Source: Raineyella fluvialis
Lineage (GTDB): Bacteria > Actinomycetota > Actinomycetes > Propionibacteriales > Propionibacteriaceae
Direction: 5' to 3'
NCBI RefSeq assembly: GCF_009646095.1
Contig: NZ_CP045725.1
Span: 1,798,001-1,862,000, forward strand
DNA: 64,000 nucleotides
In this document: piece after piece, positions 35,110-43,328 of the stretch
How the letters are laid out: every line of letters starts with the position of its first letter
Numbering within the stretch: the stretch's first letter is position 1
Program-made: the position numbers and the translations under genes
Notes under the pieces: generated by a model
What the model was told of the DNA's origin: nothing
Seen by the model: only the letters and a program-made list of their open reading frames with translations
The model's database searches: none

Positions 35110-36303
35110 TCAGCGGGCTCCGCTGGTGTCGAGGCCGGCTCCGTGGACCCGCTCGAGCAGGTCGTGGAAGTGGCGTTTGTCGGTGATCAGGTCCTCCTTG
35201 AGCTCGTCGGGGATGGCGGGCATCCGTGCCAGCAGCCGGGCGAGCCGGCGCCGGATCGCCCGGCGGTGCGACTCGGCGGCGGTGTCCGGGAGGGCCAGGT
35301 AGCGTTCGGACAGCGACTGGGTCGCGGCGATGACCGTCAGCGCGCGGCCGCGCCGGCTGACCAGCGACGCCGTCACCGTGAGCACCAGCACCCCCACGAT
35401 CACGGCGAGGGACAGGCCGGTGCTGATCTCGGCGACATGGACGGGGCGGCCGTCGTTGATGAACGGAACGTTGTTCTCGTGCAGGGCGTGCAGGCCGAGC
35501 TTCACCGCGATGAAGGCGAGGATCGCCGACAGGCCGTACGACAGGTAGATCAGCCGGTCCAGCAGGCCGTCGATGAGGAAGTAGAGCTGCTTGAGGCCGA
35601 GCAGGGAGAAGGCCACCGCGGTGAAGGCGAGGTACGTCTCCTGGGTCAGCCCGAAGATCGCCGGGATGGAGTCGAGGGCGAAGAGCAGGTCGGTGCCGCC
35701 GATGGCGATCATCACCAGCAGCATCGGCGTCATCACCCGACGCCCGTCCACCCGGGTGACCAGGCGGTTGCCGTCGTAGCCGTCCGAGGTGCGGAAGATC
35801 CGCCGGACGAGTCGGACCATCCCGCTGTCGGCGTCCTCCTTCTCGGTCAGGGCGCCCTTGAGGGTGCTGCCGGCGGTCACCAGCAGGATCACCGCGAAGA
35901 GGTAGAACACCCAGGCGAAGGCGTTGATCAGCCCGGCGCCGACGAGGATGAGCCCCGTCCGCGCCACCAGGGAGAAGGCGATGCCGAAGAGCAGCACCTC
36001 CTCCTGGTACTGCCGGGGCACCGCGAAGGAGGCCATGATGATGAGGAAGACGAAGAGGTTGTCGACGCTGAGCGCCTTCTCGGTGAGGTAGCCGGCGTAG
36101 TACTGGCCGGCGAGGTCCGCCCCGGCACTCACCCAGACGAACACCCCGAAGACCAGGGCGATGCCGACGTAGGCCGCCGACCAGAGGGCGGATTCCCGCA
36201 TCGTCGGGACGTGCGGCGTACGGGCATGGAAGACGAAGTCGAAGACCAGCATGCCGACGATCAGTGCGACGGTGAGGGTCCAGACGAGCGGGGAGACCGC
36301 CAT
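35110..36303 (-). CDS. TerC-family integral membrane protein (first of two)
   Basis: 397 residues, nine predicted helices, with LSVDNLFVFLIIMASF and ALDSIPAIFGLTQETY. It is a close paralogue of the next gene, differing mainly in the cytoplasmic loop (TEKEDADSGM) and the Arg-rich tail. The start MAVSPLVWTL is chosen because the homologous neighbour starts at the same place (MEVSGLTWTL). The upstream 160 bases contain several hairpins and a GGGGAGTA element, suggesting control by a metal-sensing leader. Confidence 0.9.
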   Translation of the reverse strand: MAVSPLVWTLTVALIVGMLVFDFVFHARTPHVPTMRESALWSAAYVGIALVFGVFVWVSAGADLAGQYYAGYLTEKALSVDNLFVFLIIMASFAVPRQYQEEVLLFGIAFSLVARTGLILVGAGLINAFAWVFYLFAVILLVTAGSTLKGALTEKEDADSGMVRLVRRIFRTSDGYDGNRLVTRVDGRRVMTPMLLVMIAIGGTDLLFALDSIPAIFGLTQETYLAFTAVAFSLLGLKQLYFLIDGLLDRLIYLSYGLSAILAFIAVKLGLHALHENNVPFINDGRPVHVAEISTGLSLAVIVGVLVLTVTASLVSRRGRALTVIAATQSLSERYLALPDTAAESHRRAIRRRLARLLARMPAIPDELKEDLITDKRHFHDLLERVHGAGLDTSGAR

Positions 36304-36332
36304 GAGGGGTCCTTTCGGAGACGACGGATGTC

Positions 36333-36464
36333 GGTCTCGCGAGTCTCTCCGCCGGCTCACCGGGCAACGCGTGCCCGGGGCCGACCACACCATCCGGTCG
36401 AGCCGTACGGAGTCGGACCGTACGTGCGCGACGTGTTGACGTCTGATGTGTCGGGATACTCCCC
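36333..36464 (-). promoter_or_regulatory. Structured 5' leader of the terC pair, candidate metal riboswitch
   Basis: On the minus strand GGGGAGTA (36464-36457) is followed by three hairpins: CGTACGG/CCGTACG, CGACC/GGTCG and CCGGGCA/TGCCCGG. GCGAGACCG, containing AGACC (36337-36333), lies about 30 bases before the start codon. GGGGAGUA and AGACC are the two conserved loops of the yybP-ykoY manganese riboswitch, which in other bacteria controls TerC genes. The enclosing P1 helix is not convincing by eye, so this is a candidate only. Confidence 0.3.
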
Positions 36465-36513
36465 CACGAATACTGTCGACCGTAGCAGGGCGGCCCCGGG
36501 GGAGGGAAGCGAG

Positions 36514-36582
36514 CGTTCCCGCGGGAACGCCTCAGGATGACGTTCCCGCGGGAACGTCATGCGGAACGTTCCCGCGGGAACG
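36514..36582. repeat. Cluster of three perfect 16-base palindromes
   Basis: CGTTCCCGCGGGAACG at 36514-36529, 36541-36556 and 36567-36582, spaced 27 and 26 bases, between the terC leader and the end of the YwiC-like gene. This is the densest cluster in the window. Confidence 0.92.
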
Positions 36583-36600
36583 TCCGACGGCTCGAGCGGT

Positions 36601-36660
36601 CAGGCGGTCAGGCGGTCGAGAGGTCAGGCGGTCAGGCGGTCGAGAGGTCAGGCGGTCAGC
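36601..36660. repeat. 24-base tandem repeat at the end of the YwiC-like gene
   Basis: Two and a half copies of a unit beginning CAGGCGGTCAGGCGGTCGAG, overlapping the last codons and stop (36648) of the YwiC-like gene, and continuing into the palindrome cluster. The unit itself contains the smaller direct repeat AGGCGGTC. Confidence 0.85.
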
Positions 36661-37486
36661 AGGGCCAGGGTGACCAGGGCGATGCTGAACACCGCCTCGG
36701 CCAGCCCCAGTTGCTTGGGCGTCAGCCGCAGGCCACCGTCCCGCATCGGTCCGACGAGGGGCAGCACGAGCGAGCGTACGGCGGTGGCAGCGAAGAAGAT
36801 CGCCCAGCCGACGTGCGCTCCGCCAACCATGACGGCCAGGATCGCCCCCGCCGTCGCGGCGAGGTGCCAGCCGACGGAGAGGGCCAGGAAGCCCGCGTTG
36901 CCGCGTTCGCGGATCATCGACTTCACGAAGAAGACCGTGCCGCCGAAGTACCCCAGGCACACCAGCGTCAGGCCCAGCGCCCGGGCGACCGGCGCGGTGC
37001 CCCAGCCGTCGAGCACGGTGAGCGGGGACGCGAAGCGGGCCACCAGGACGACCAGGGCCGCGGCCGCCACCGTCAGCAGGCCGCCGAGCAGGGCCCGCTC
37101 CCGCCGCCGAGCCGCCAGGACGAGGGCGATCGCCAGCACCGGGACGAAGGGGACGGCCCAACCGACCAATCCCGGCCCCGCGAGCCACCAGGTGAGGATC
37201 CCGAGGGCCCCCGCGAGGCAGGCGTACGTGACGACCGGGCGCAGGTAGCGCGACTGGCGGCGCGACTTCAGCCACAGCGAGGTGGCGTGGAAAGCGAAGT
37301 AGCCGACCAGCCAGAACACGCCGAGGACCACCGCGTACGCCGCCCCTGCCCGTCGTGGAACCGCTGCCAGGTGCCGAGCAGCCACGGGATGGTCACCATC
37401 GCCCAGGCGCCGTGCTGGTTGGGGATCCAGCCGCCGGACGTGAGGCGGGGCCGGTGCCGGCGGGTCGCGGTGGCGGAGGTACTCAT
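36648..37486 (-). pseudogene. YwiC-like integral membrane protein, frameshifted as written
   Basis: About 280 residues once two frames are joined. The first frame gives PNQHGAWAMVTIPWLLGTW, the signature start of YwiC-like proteins; the second gives GVFWLVGYFAFHATSLWLK and six to seven more helices. The change lies near 37343-37351 between CCCC and CCC (plus strand), and one extra base would join HDG to AGAAYAVVLG. Function is not known; in some bacteria the family is linked to nitrate or anaerobic metabolism genes. The 24-base repeat overlaps its 3' end. Confidence 0.75.
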
Positions 37487-37553
37487 CCCGCCATTAGACC
37501 CCGAGAAGCCTGGAGAAATGTGGCCGGGGTCCGGGCTTCTCCCGTGAGCCCGC

Positions 37554-38597
37554 TCACTGGGCCCGGACACTCCGGGTGACCAGGTAACTGCGGTCCCGGG
37601 TTACGATCTCGGACGGGCCGACGTCGCGGCGCAGCGTCGGCAGGTAGGGGAGGTGGGCGTTGTAGACGCACCACAGCTCGCCGCCGGGACGCAGCGCCCG
37701 GGCGGCCGTACGGATCATCCGGAACGCCGGTGCGGAGTCCTTCGCTGTCCCGACATGGAAGGGCGGGTTGCACACCACCACGTCGAGGTCGCCCTCCGGC
37801 CAGTCGGCCAGGGCGTCGGCGCGGCGGACGGCCACCTCCACGCCGTTCGCGGCGGCGGTGGCGGCGGTGGACCCGACGGCCGCCCGGGAGGTGTCGACCC
37901 CCGTCACCCGCCAGCCGTTGCGGGCGAGGGTGGCGGCGAGGATGCCGGATCCGCAGCCCAGGTCCACGGCCCGATCCGCCCCCGCCGTCGGACGCAGGTC
38001 GATGATGCTCTCCAGCAGTTGGCGGGTGCCGAGGTCGAGCCGGTTGCCGGCGAAGGTCGCTCCGTACGCGACGACACTCAGCCCGAACTCGTCCAGCGCC
38101 GCCGTCCGCGGCCAGGTCGGCTCGGCCTCCCGGACCTCCGGGCGCGGCGCGGCGGCGTGCAGCACCCGGCACTTGCGCACGCCGAGGCTCGCCCGGACGT
38201 CCCCGAAGTGGGCTGCCAGCACCTCGTTCATGCCGCGGGTCATGTGCTTGACCCGGGAGCCGGCCACCACCCGCACGTCCGGATGGCAGTGTGCGGCGAC
38301 GTTCTCGGCCAGTTCGTCGAGGGCGTTGAGATTGGCGGGCAGCCGCAGCAGCACCAGCCGTACGTCGGCCAGTCGCGGGTCGGACCACGTGTCGACGACG
38401 TCCGCGGTCGCGGGGACCTCCGTCTCATCCGTCAGCAGGTCGCTGCGGTGCAGGACCGTACGCCCCTCGGTGGAGAGGTCGTCGGCCAGCGCGGTCGCCA
38501 GCGCCGGCGCGTCGAGGACCAGGACGGGCCCTTGCTCGTCGTCGACGGCGGAGGCTTCGGCGAGGATCAGGTCGTCCACGGCATCGAGGGTGTGCAC
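37554..38597 (-). CDS. RsmC/RlmG-like rRNA (guanine-N2)-methyltransferase
   Basis: 347 residues in two parts: a degenerate N-terminal methyltransferase-like domain and a C-terminal catalytic domain with AVDLGCGSGILAATLARNGW (SAM motif I), VTGVDTSRAAV and VVCNPPFHVG, the NPPF motif of base N-methyltransferases. The two-domain arrangement matches RsmC and RlmG, which methylate guanine N2 in 16S or 23S rRNA; which one cannot be decided. The GTG start has TAGGCT six bases before it and is probably leaderless. Confidence 0.85.
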   Translation of the reverse strand: MHTLDAVDDLILAEASAVDDEQGPVLVLDAPALATALADDLSTEGRTVLHRSDLLTDETEVPATADVVDTWSDPRLADVRLVLLRLPANLNALDELAENVAAHCHPDVRVVAGSRVKHMTRGMNEVLAAHFGDVRASLGVRKCRVLHAAAPRPEVREAEPTWPRTAALDEFGLSVVAYGATFAGNRLDLGTRQLLESIIDLRPTAGADRAVDLGCGSGILAATLARNGWRVTGVDTSRAAVGSTAATAAANGVEVAVRRADALADWPEGDLDVVVCNPPFHVGTAKDSAPAFRMIRTAARALRPGGELWCVYNAHLPYLPTLRRDVGPSEIVTRDRSYLVTRSVRAQ

Positions 38598-38603
38598 GGC
38601 CCG

Positions 38604-38609
38604 AGCCTA
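38604..38609 (-). promoter_or_regulatory. -10-like box of the rRNA methyltransferase gene (leaderless)
   Basis: TAGGCT on the minus strand, six bases before the GTG at 38597. Confidence 0.45.
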
Positions 38610-38727
38610 ATCCCGAGCAGGGGGAAACCCGGGCCTGCCCAGCCGGTGCGTGGGCCGGGGCGTTGGCCCCGGATGGAGCCGTTCCCGAGGGAGGTAGCCA
38701 CCCTGCAAACCCCTCGGAGTCGAGCGC

Positions 38728-38733
38728 TAGGGT
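38728..38733 (+). promoter_or_regulatory. -10-like box of the PPDK regulatory gene (leaderless)
   Basis: TAGGGT six bases before the GTG at 38740; supports that start codon. Confidence 0.45.
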
Positions 38734-38739
38734 GCTGCC

Positions 38740-39674
38740 GTGGCGGGCGAAGTCCTTGAGGTCCATGTCATAGCCGACTCCACGGGGGAGACGGCGGCTC
38801 GTCTTGCCCGCGCGGCGCAGGCCCAGTTCCCCTCCCGACGCTTCCGCATCATCCGCCACCCCCGGATCACCTCGGTGGAGGGGTGGTCTCGGTGGTCGAG
38901 AGCCTGAAGTCGCGCACGGCCGACAAGATCGTCATCAGCACGCTGGTGAACCCCGACCTGCGTGACCTGGTCGGGCGCGGCTGCGACGGCCTGGGCATCC
39001 GCCACTCCGACCTGCTCGGCCCGACCCTCGCCGCGATCGAGGAGATCACCGGCACCGAGGCCGACCTGGTCCCGATGCGCCCGGTCAATGTCGAGGCGGA
39101 CTACTTCACCCGCATCTCCGCGATGCAGTACGTCATCCAACTCGACGACGGCCAGCACCTGGAGTCGATCGGCCAGGCCGACATCGTCCTGCTCGGCGCG
39201 TCCCGCAGCGGCAAGACGCCGCTGTCCATGTACCTGGGCTACCTCGGCTACCGGACGGCCAACGTCCCGCTGGTGCTCGGCATCGACCCGCCACCCCAGT
39301 TGGCCCTGGTGGACCGCTGGCGTCTCGTCGGGCTGACGATGGACCCGGAGCGCCTGGTGGAGATCCGCCGCGAACGGATCGGGCGGCTCGGCATGGGCAC
39401 CGGGCTGCGCTCCCGCAAGGACGGCTACGCCGACCTCGCCCGGGTGTACGACGAGGTCGACCAGATCGTCGCGATGGAGCGTCGGCTCGGCGCCGTGGTG
39501 GTCAACACCACCTCGGTGGCCCTGGAGGAGAACGCCGCCAAGATCATCGAGATCGTCGAGCAGCGGGCCCAGCAGGCCGGCGGCCACCTGCGCGACATCC
39601 CCGGCGAGCCGCGCGCCACGCCCAGGGCCGCGCCGCCGCGGCTGACGCCGACGCGTCCGCCGGCCACCCCATGA
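38740..39674 (+). pseudogene. Pyruvate, phosphate dikinase regulatory protein (DUF299/PPSR family), frameshifted as written
   Basis: About 312 residues when joined. Frame one starts VAGEVLEVHVIADSTGETAARLARAA, the family's opening motif; frame two continues VVESLKSRTADKIVISTLVNPDLRD. The P-loop is in LLGASRSGKTPLSMYLGY and the C-terminal KDGYADLARVYDEVDQIVAMER is conserved. The frame changes in GGGG at 38880-38883; one extra G gives VEGVVSVVESL. Family members use ADP to phosphorylate and inactivate PPDK or PEP synthase at a Thr and use phosphate to reverse it. PPDK follows 111 bases later, so it is the expected target. Confidence 0.85.
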
Positions 39675-39785
39675 CTGCCTCGCGAGGGGCATGGTCCGGC
39701 GCTCCCCTAGAGTGCCGATCACCGGTTGACCACCGGGCTGAACCGTCGCCGGACATCGAGGTCCGACACGAACGAGGAGAAGTTG

Positions 39786-42443
39786 ATGACTGATCAGGCC
39801 CCACAGAGCCGCTACATCTACGACCTCGCCGAGGGCAACGCTGAAATGAAGCCGCTCCTCGGTGGCAAGGGCGCCGGTGTGGCCGAGATGTACCGGATCG
39901 GGGTTCCGGTCCCCGATGCGTTCACCGTCACCACCACCGCCTGCGTCGAGGCCATGAAGACCGGCCAGTGGCCGGCGACGCTCTGGGACGACATCGTGGC
40001 CGCGATGCATCGCCTCGAGGAACGTACGGGTCGTACGCTCGGCGGCGCGGAGAAGCCCCTCCTCGTCTCGGTGCGCTCCGGCGCCGTGCAGTCCATGCCC
40101 GGCATGATGGACACGATCCTCAACCTGGGCATCAACGACACCTCCGTCGAGGCGCTCGGCGCCGAGGCGGGCAACCCGCGCTTCGCCTGGGACTCCTACC
40201 GGCGTTTCATCCAGATGTACGGCGAGGTCGTCGAGGGGATCGCCCCGCACATCTACGAGGACGCCCTCACCGCGATGAAGCAGGCCAAGGGTGCCGCCAG
40301 CGACACCGACCTGACCACCGAGGACCTCCAGGAGCTGGTCGCCGAGTTCAAGCGGCTCTCCACCGAGGCCCTCGGCGGCGCCTGGTCGACCGACCCGATG
40401 GAGCAGCTGCGCCGCGCCGTCGACGCCGTCTTCAAGTCCTGGAACAACCCGCGCGCCGAGGTCTACCGCCGCGCCAACAACATCTCCGCGGCGATGGGCA
40501 CCGCCGTCAACGTGATGCAGATGGTGTTCGGCAACATGGGTGAGACCTCCGCGACGGGTGTCTGCTTCACCCGCAACCCCTCCACCGGCGCCAAGGAGCT
40601 GTACGGCGAGTTCCTCACCAACGCCCAGGGCGAGGATGTCGTCGCCGGCATCCGTACGCCCCGGCGGCTGGAGGAGATGGAGCAGGTGCTCCCCGACGCC
40701 TACCACCAGCTCCTCGACACCATGGAGCGGATGGAGAAGCACTACCGCGACATGCAGGACATGGAGTTCACCATCCAGGACGAGAAGCTCTACATGCTGC
40801 AGACCCGCAACGGGAAGCGGACGGCGCGGGCGGCGATCAAGGTCGCCGGGGACCTGGTGGACGAGGGCATCATCGACAAGACCGAGGCCGTCCGCCGGAT
40901 CGAGCCCAGCCAGCTCGACCAGCTGATGCACCCCGGCATCGACCCCGAGGCCAAGCCCGAGGCGGTCACCGTCGGCCTGAACGCGTCCCCGGGTGCCGCC
41001 GTCGGCTCGGTCGTCTTCGACGCCGACACCGCCGAGGAGCGTGGCAAGGCCGGCGAGGACGTCGTGCTGGTGCGCTGGGAGACCACTCCGGACGACATCC
41101 ACGGCGTCATCCAGGCGCAGGGCGTGCTGACCTCCCACGGCGGCATGACCTCCCACGCGGCCGTCGTCGCCCGAGGCATGGGTCGGCCCTGTGTCGCCGG
41201 CGCGCACGAGCTGTCGATCGACGCCGCCAACAAGGTGTTCAGCATCAACGGCCGGACCTGGCACGAGGGCGACATCATCTCCATCGACGGGTCGACCGGT
41301 GAGGTGTTCGACGGGGCCGTCAAGCTGATCCCGCCGTCGATGAGCGAGGACTTCGAGCGGATCATCAGCTGGGCCGACGAGGTGCGCTCGCTGACCGTCC
41401 GCGCGAACGCCGACAACGGCCCGGACGCGGCCAAGGCGCGGGAATTCGGCGCCCAGGGCATCGGTCTGTGCCGCACCGAGCACATGTTCATGGACGAGGT
41501 CCGGCTGCCCGCCGTGCAGCGGATGATCCTCGCCGACAACGAGGCCGACCGGGCCGCCGCGCTGGAGGAGATCCTCCCGCTGCAGCAGTCCGACTTCGAG
41601 GCGATCTTCGAGGCGATGAGCGGCCTGCCGGTCAACATCCGCCTGCTCGACCCGCCGCTGCACGAGTTCCTGCCCGGCCTGGTCGAGCAGAACCTCAAGG
41701 TGCAGGCGCTGCAGCTGAAGGGTGCCCCGGCCGAGGAGCTGGCCAAGGAGGAGGCGCTGCTGGCGCGGGTGAAGAAGCTGTCCGAGGCGAACCCGATGCT
41801 CGGCACCCGCGGCTGCCGGCTGTCGCTGCTCTACCCGGAGATCCCGGACATGCAGACGAAGGCCATCGTCCGCGCCGCCATCGCCGTCAAGCAGCGTGGC
41901 GGGGACCCGATCATGGAGATCATGGTCCCGCTGGTCGCCTACCCGGAGGAGCTCAAGCGCCTGCGCGAGATCATCGTCCGGGTGGCGGATGAGGAGATCG
42001 CCGCCGCCGGGGTGTCGCTGGACTACACCGTCGGCACGATGATCGAGCTGCCCCGCGCCGCCCTGGTCGCGGACCAGATCGCCGACTACGCGGACTACTT
42101 CAGCTTCGGCACCAACGACCTGACCCAGACCGGCATCGGCCTGTCGCGCGACGACGCCGAGGGCTCGTTCCTCAACGCGTACATCGACAACGACATCATC
42201 CCGGCCAACCCGTTCGCCCAGATCGACCGCGACGGGGTCGGGGAGCTGGTCCGCATCGGTGTCGAGAAGGGTCGGAGCAAGAAGCCCACGCTGAAGACCG
42301 GTGTCTGCGGCGAGCACGGTGGTGACCCGGAGTCTATCGAGCTGTTCAACGAGATCGGCATGAACTACGTGTCCTGCTCTCCGTTCCGCGTCCCGATCGC
42401 CCGCCTCGCCGCCGCGCGTGCGGCCCTGGGGCAGCAGGCCTGA
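39786..42443 (+). CDS. ppdK: Pyruvate, phosphate dikinase
   Basis: 885 residues, normal for the family, with GAGGAGA before the ATG. The order is the N-terminal ATP-grasp domain (LLGGKGAGVAEMYRIG, VSVRSGAVQSMPGMMDTILN), the swivelling phosphohistidine domain with GGMTSHAAVVARG (catalytic His457, regulatory Thr455) and the C-terminal PEP/pyruvate barrel (GIGLCRTEHMF, NDLTQTGIGLSRDDA, VCGEHGGDP with catalytic Cys841). It interconverts pyruvate, ATP and Pi with PEP, AMP and PPi, allowing PPi-linked glycolysis or gluconeogenesis. The regulated Thr is present, consistent with control by the adjacent DUF299 protein. A strong terminator follows. Confidence 0.96.
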   Translation: MTDQAPQSRYIYDLAEGNAEMKPLLGGKGAGVAEMYRIGVPVPDAFTVTTTACVEAMKTGQWPATLWDDIVAAMHRLEERTGRTLGGAEKPLLVSVRSGAVQSMPGMMDTILNLGINDTSVEALGAEAGNPRFAWDSYRRFIQMYGEVVEGIAPHIYEDALTAMKQAKGAASDTDLTTEDLQELVAEFKRLSTEALGGAWSTDPMEQLRRAVDAVFKSWNNPRAEVYRRANNISAAMGTAVNVMQMVFGNMGETSATGVCFTRNPSTGAKELYGEFLTNAQGEDVVAGIRTPRRLEEMEQVLPDAYHQLLDTMERMEKHYRDMQDMEFTIQDEKLYMLQTRNGKRTARAAIKVAGDLVDEGIIDKTEAVRRIEPSQLDQLMHPGIDPEAKPEAVTVGLNASPGAAVGSVVFDADTAEERGKAGEDVVLVRWETTPDDIHGVIQAQGVLTSHGGMTSHAAVVARGMGRPCVAGAHELSIDAANKVFSINGRTWHEGDIISIDGSTGEVFDGAVKLIPPSMSEDFERIISWADEVRSLTVRANADNGPDAAKAREFGAQGIGLCRTEHMFMDEVRLPAVQRMILADNEADRAAALEEILPLQQSDFEAIFEAMSGLPVNIRLLDPPLHEFLPGLVEQNLKVQALQLKGAPAEELAKEEALLARVKKLSEANPMLGTRGCRLSLLYPEIPDMQTKAIVRAAIAVKQRGGDPIMEIMVPLVAYPEELKRLREIIVRVADEEIAAAGVSLDYTVGTMIELPRAALVADQIADYADYFSFGTNDLTQTGIGLSRDDAEGSFLNAYIDNDIIPANPFAQIDRDGVGELVRIGVEKGRSKKPTLKTGVCGEHGGDPESIELFNEIGMNYVSCSPFRVPIARLAAARAALGQQA

Positions 42444-42474
42444 CGGCCGTCCGCGTCCGGGCGACGCAGGTGTC

Positions 42475-42514
42475 GTGGCGCCGTCCTACCGGGGAACCGG
42501 TGGGACGGCGCCAC
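42475..42514 (+). terminator. Strong terminator of ppdK
   Basis: An 18-bp stem, GTGGCGCCGTCCTACCGG (42475-42492) with 42497-42514, one G-T pair, around the loop GGAA, 32 bases after the stop. Confidence 0.85.
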
Positions 42515-42587
42515 TGCGCGTCTCCACCTCGGGCCTCCGCGACGCTCCACCGCCCGGTCACCACGTCGGGCCAATCCCCGGCATCAC

Positions 42588-42593
42588 TAGGAT
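42588..42593 (+). promoter_or_regulatory. -10-like box of the PP2C gene (leaderless)
   Basis: TAGGAT, seven bases before the GTG at 42601. Confidence 0.45.
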
Positions 42594-42600
42594 CACCCGG

Positions 42601-43328
42601 GTGGACACACTGACCTACGCGGCACGGACCGACAAGGGGCCGGTGCGCCCGGAGAACCAGGACGCCGTACTGGCGGACCCCCCGGTCTTCCTGGTCGCTG
42701 ACGGTATCGGGGGCAGGCGGGTGGCGCCCTGGCCAGCCGGGCCATCGTCGAGGAGTTCCGTACGCTGGCCGGTCGCGAGCTCGACGTCGACACGGTGTCC
42801 GCGACCGTACGGGCGGCCCATCAGCGGGTCATGGGTCTCCATGACGACAATCCCGGCGCGGGGAGCACTCTGTGCGCCGTCGTCGCGGTGCACGCCGAGG
42901 ACGAGGACCGCTGGATGGTGCTGAACGTCGGCGACTCGCGCTGCTACCTCGTCCACGGCGAACCGGGGGAGCGCACCCTCACGCAGGTGACCGTCGACCA
43001 CTCCCTGGTCCAGGAACTGATCGACGCCGGCGTCCTCGACCCGGCGGACGCCGAACTGATGCCCCTGCGCAACGTCATCACCCGGGCGATGGGATCGGAG
43101 CAGGAGTCGGAGGCCGACATCCGGCTGTTGCCGATGGTTCCCGGGCAGCGGCTGATGCTGTGCAGCGACGGACTGGTCAACACAGTCCCGATCGATGAGA
43201 TCCGCGACGTGCTGATCAGTCGCCCCGAGGCGGAATCGGCCTGTCAGACCCTGCTTGATCTCGCGTTGGGTTACGGTGCACGTGACAATGTGTCGGTAGT
43301 GGTGGTCGATGTACAGGATGGGCGATGA
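42601..43328 (+). pseudogene. PP2C-family Ser/Thr protein phosphatase, frameshifted as written
   Basis: About 243 residues after joining. Metal-binding motifs are present: RPENQDAVLADPPVFLVADGIGG in the first frame, then NVGDSRCYLV, LMLCSDGLVNTV and YGARDNVSVVVVDV in the second. The frame changes around 42715-42724; one extra base gives GGALASRAIVEEF, the usual PP2C helix after the first metal motif. It would dephosphorylate Ser/Thr-phosphorylated proteins in the cytoplasm. Its stop overlaps the FHA gene start by ATGA, so the two are coupled. No kinase is adjacent; the nearest kinase-like gene is at 20437. Confidence 0.83.

Noticed and set aside
1190-36582. The palindromic repeats as LexA/SOS boxes
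   Set aside because: The actinobacterial box reads GAAC-N4-GTTC; here the order is reversed (GTTC-CCGCGG-GAAC) with a six-base centre.
38727-42317. Very long minus-strand open frame opposite ppdK
   Set aside because: Low-complexity antisense shadow; ppdK is unmistakable on the other strand.
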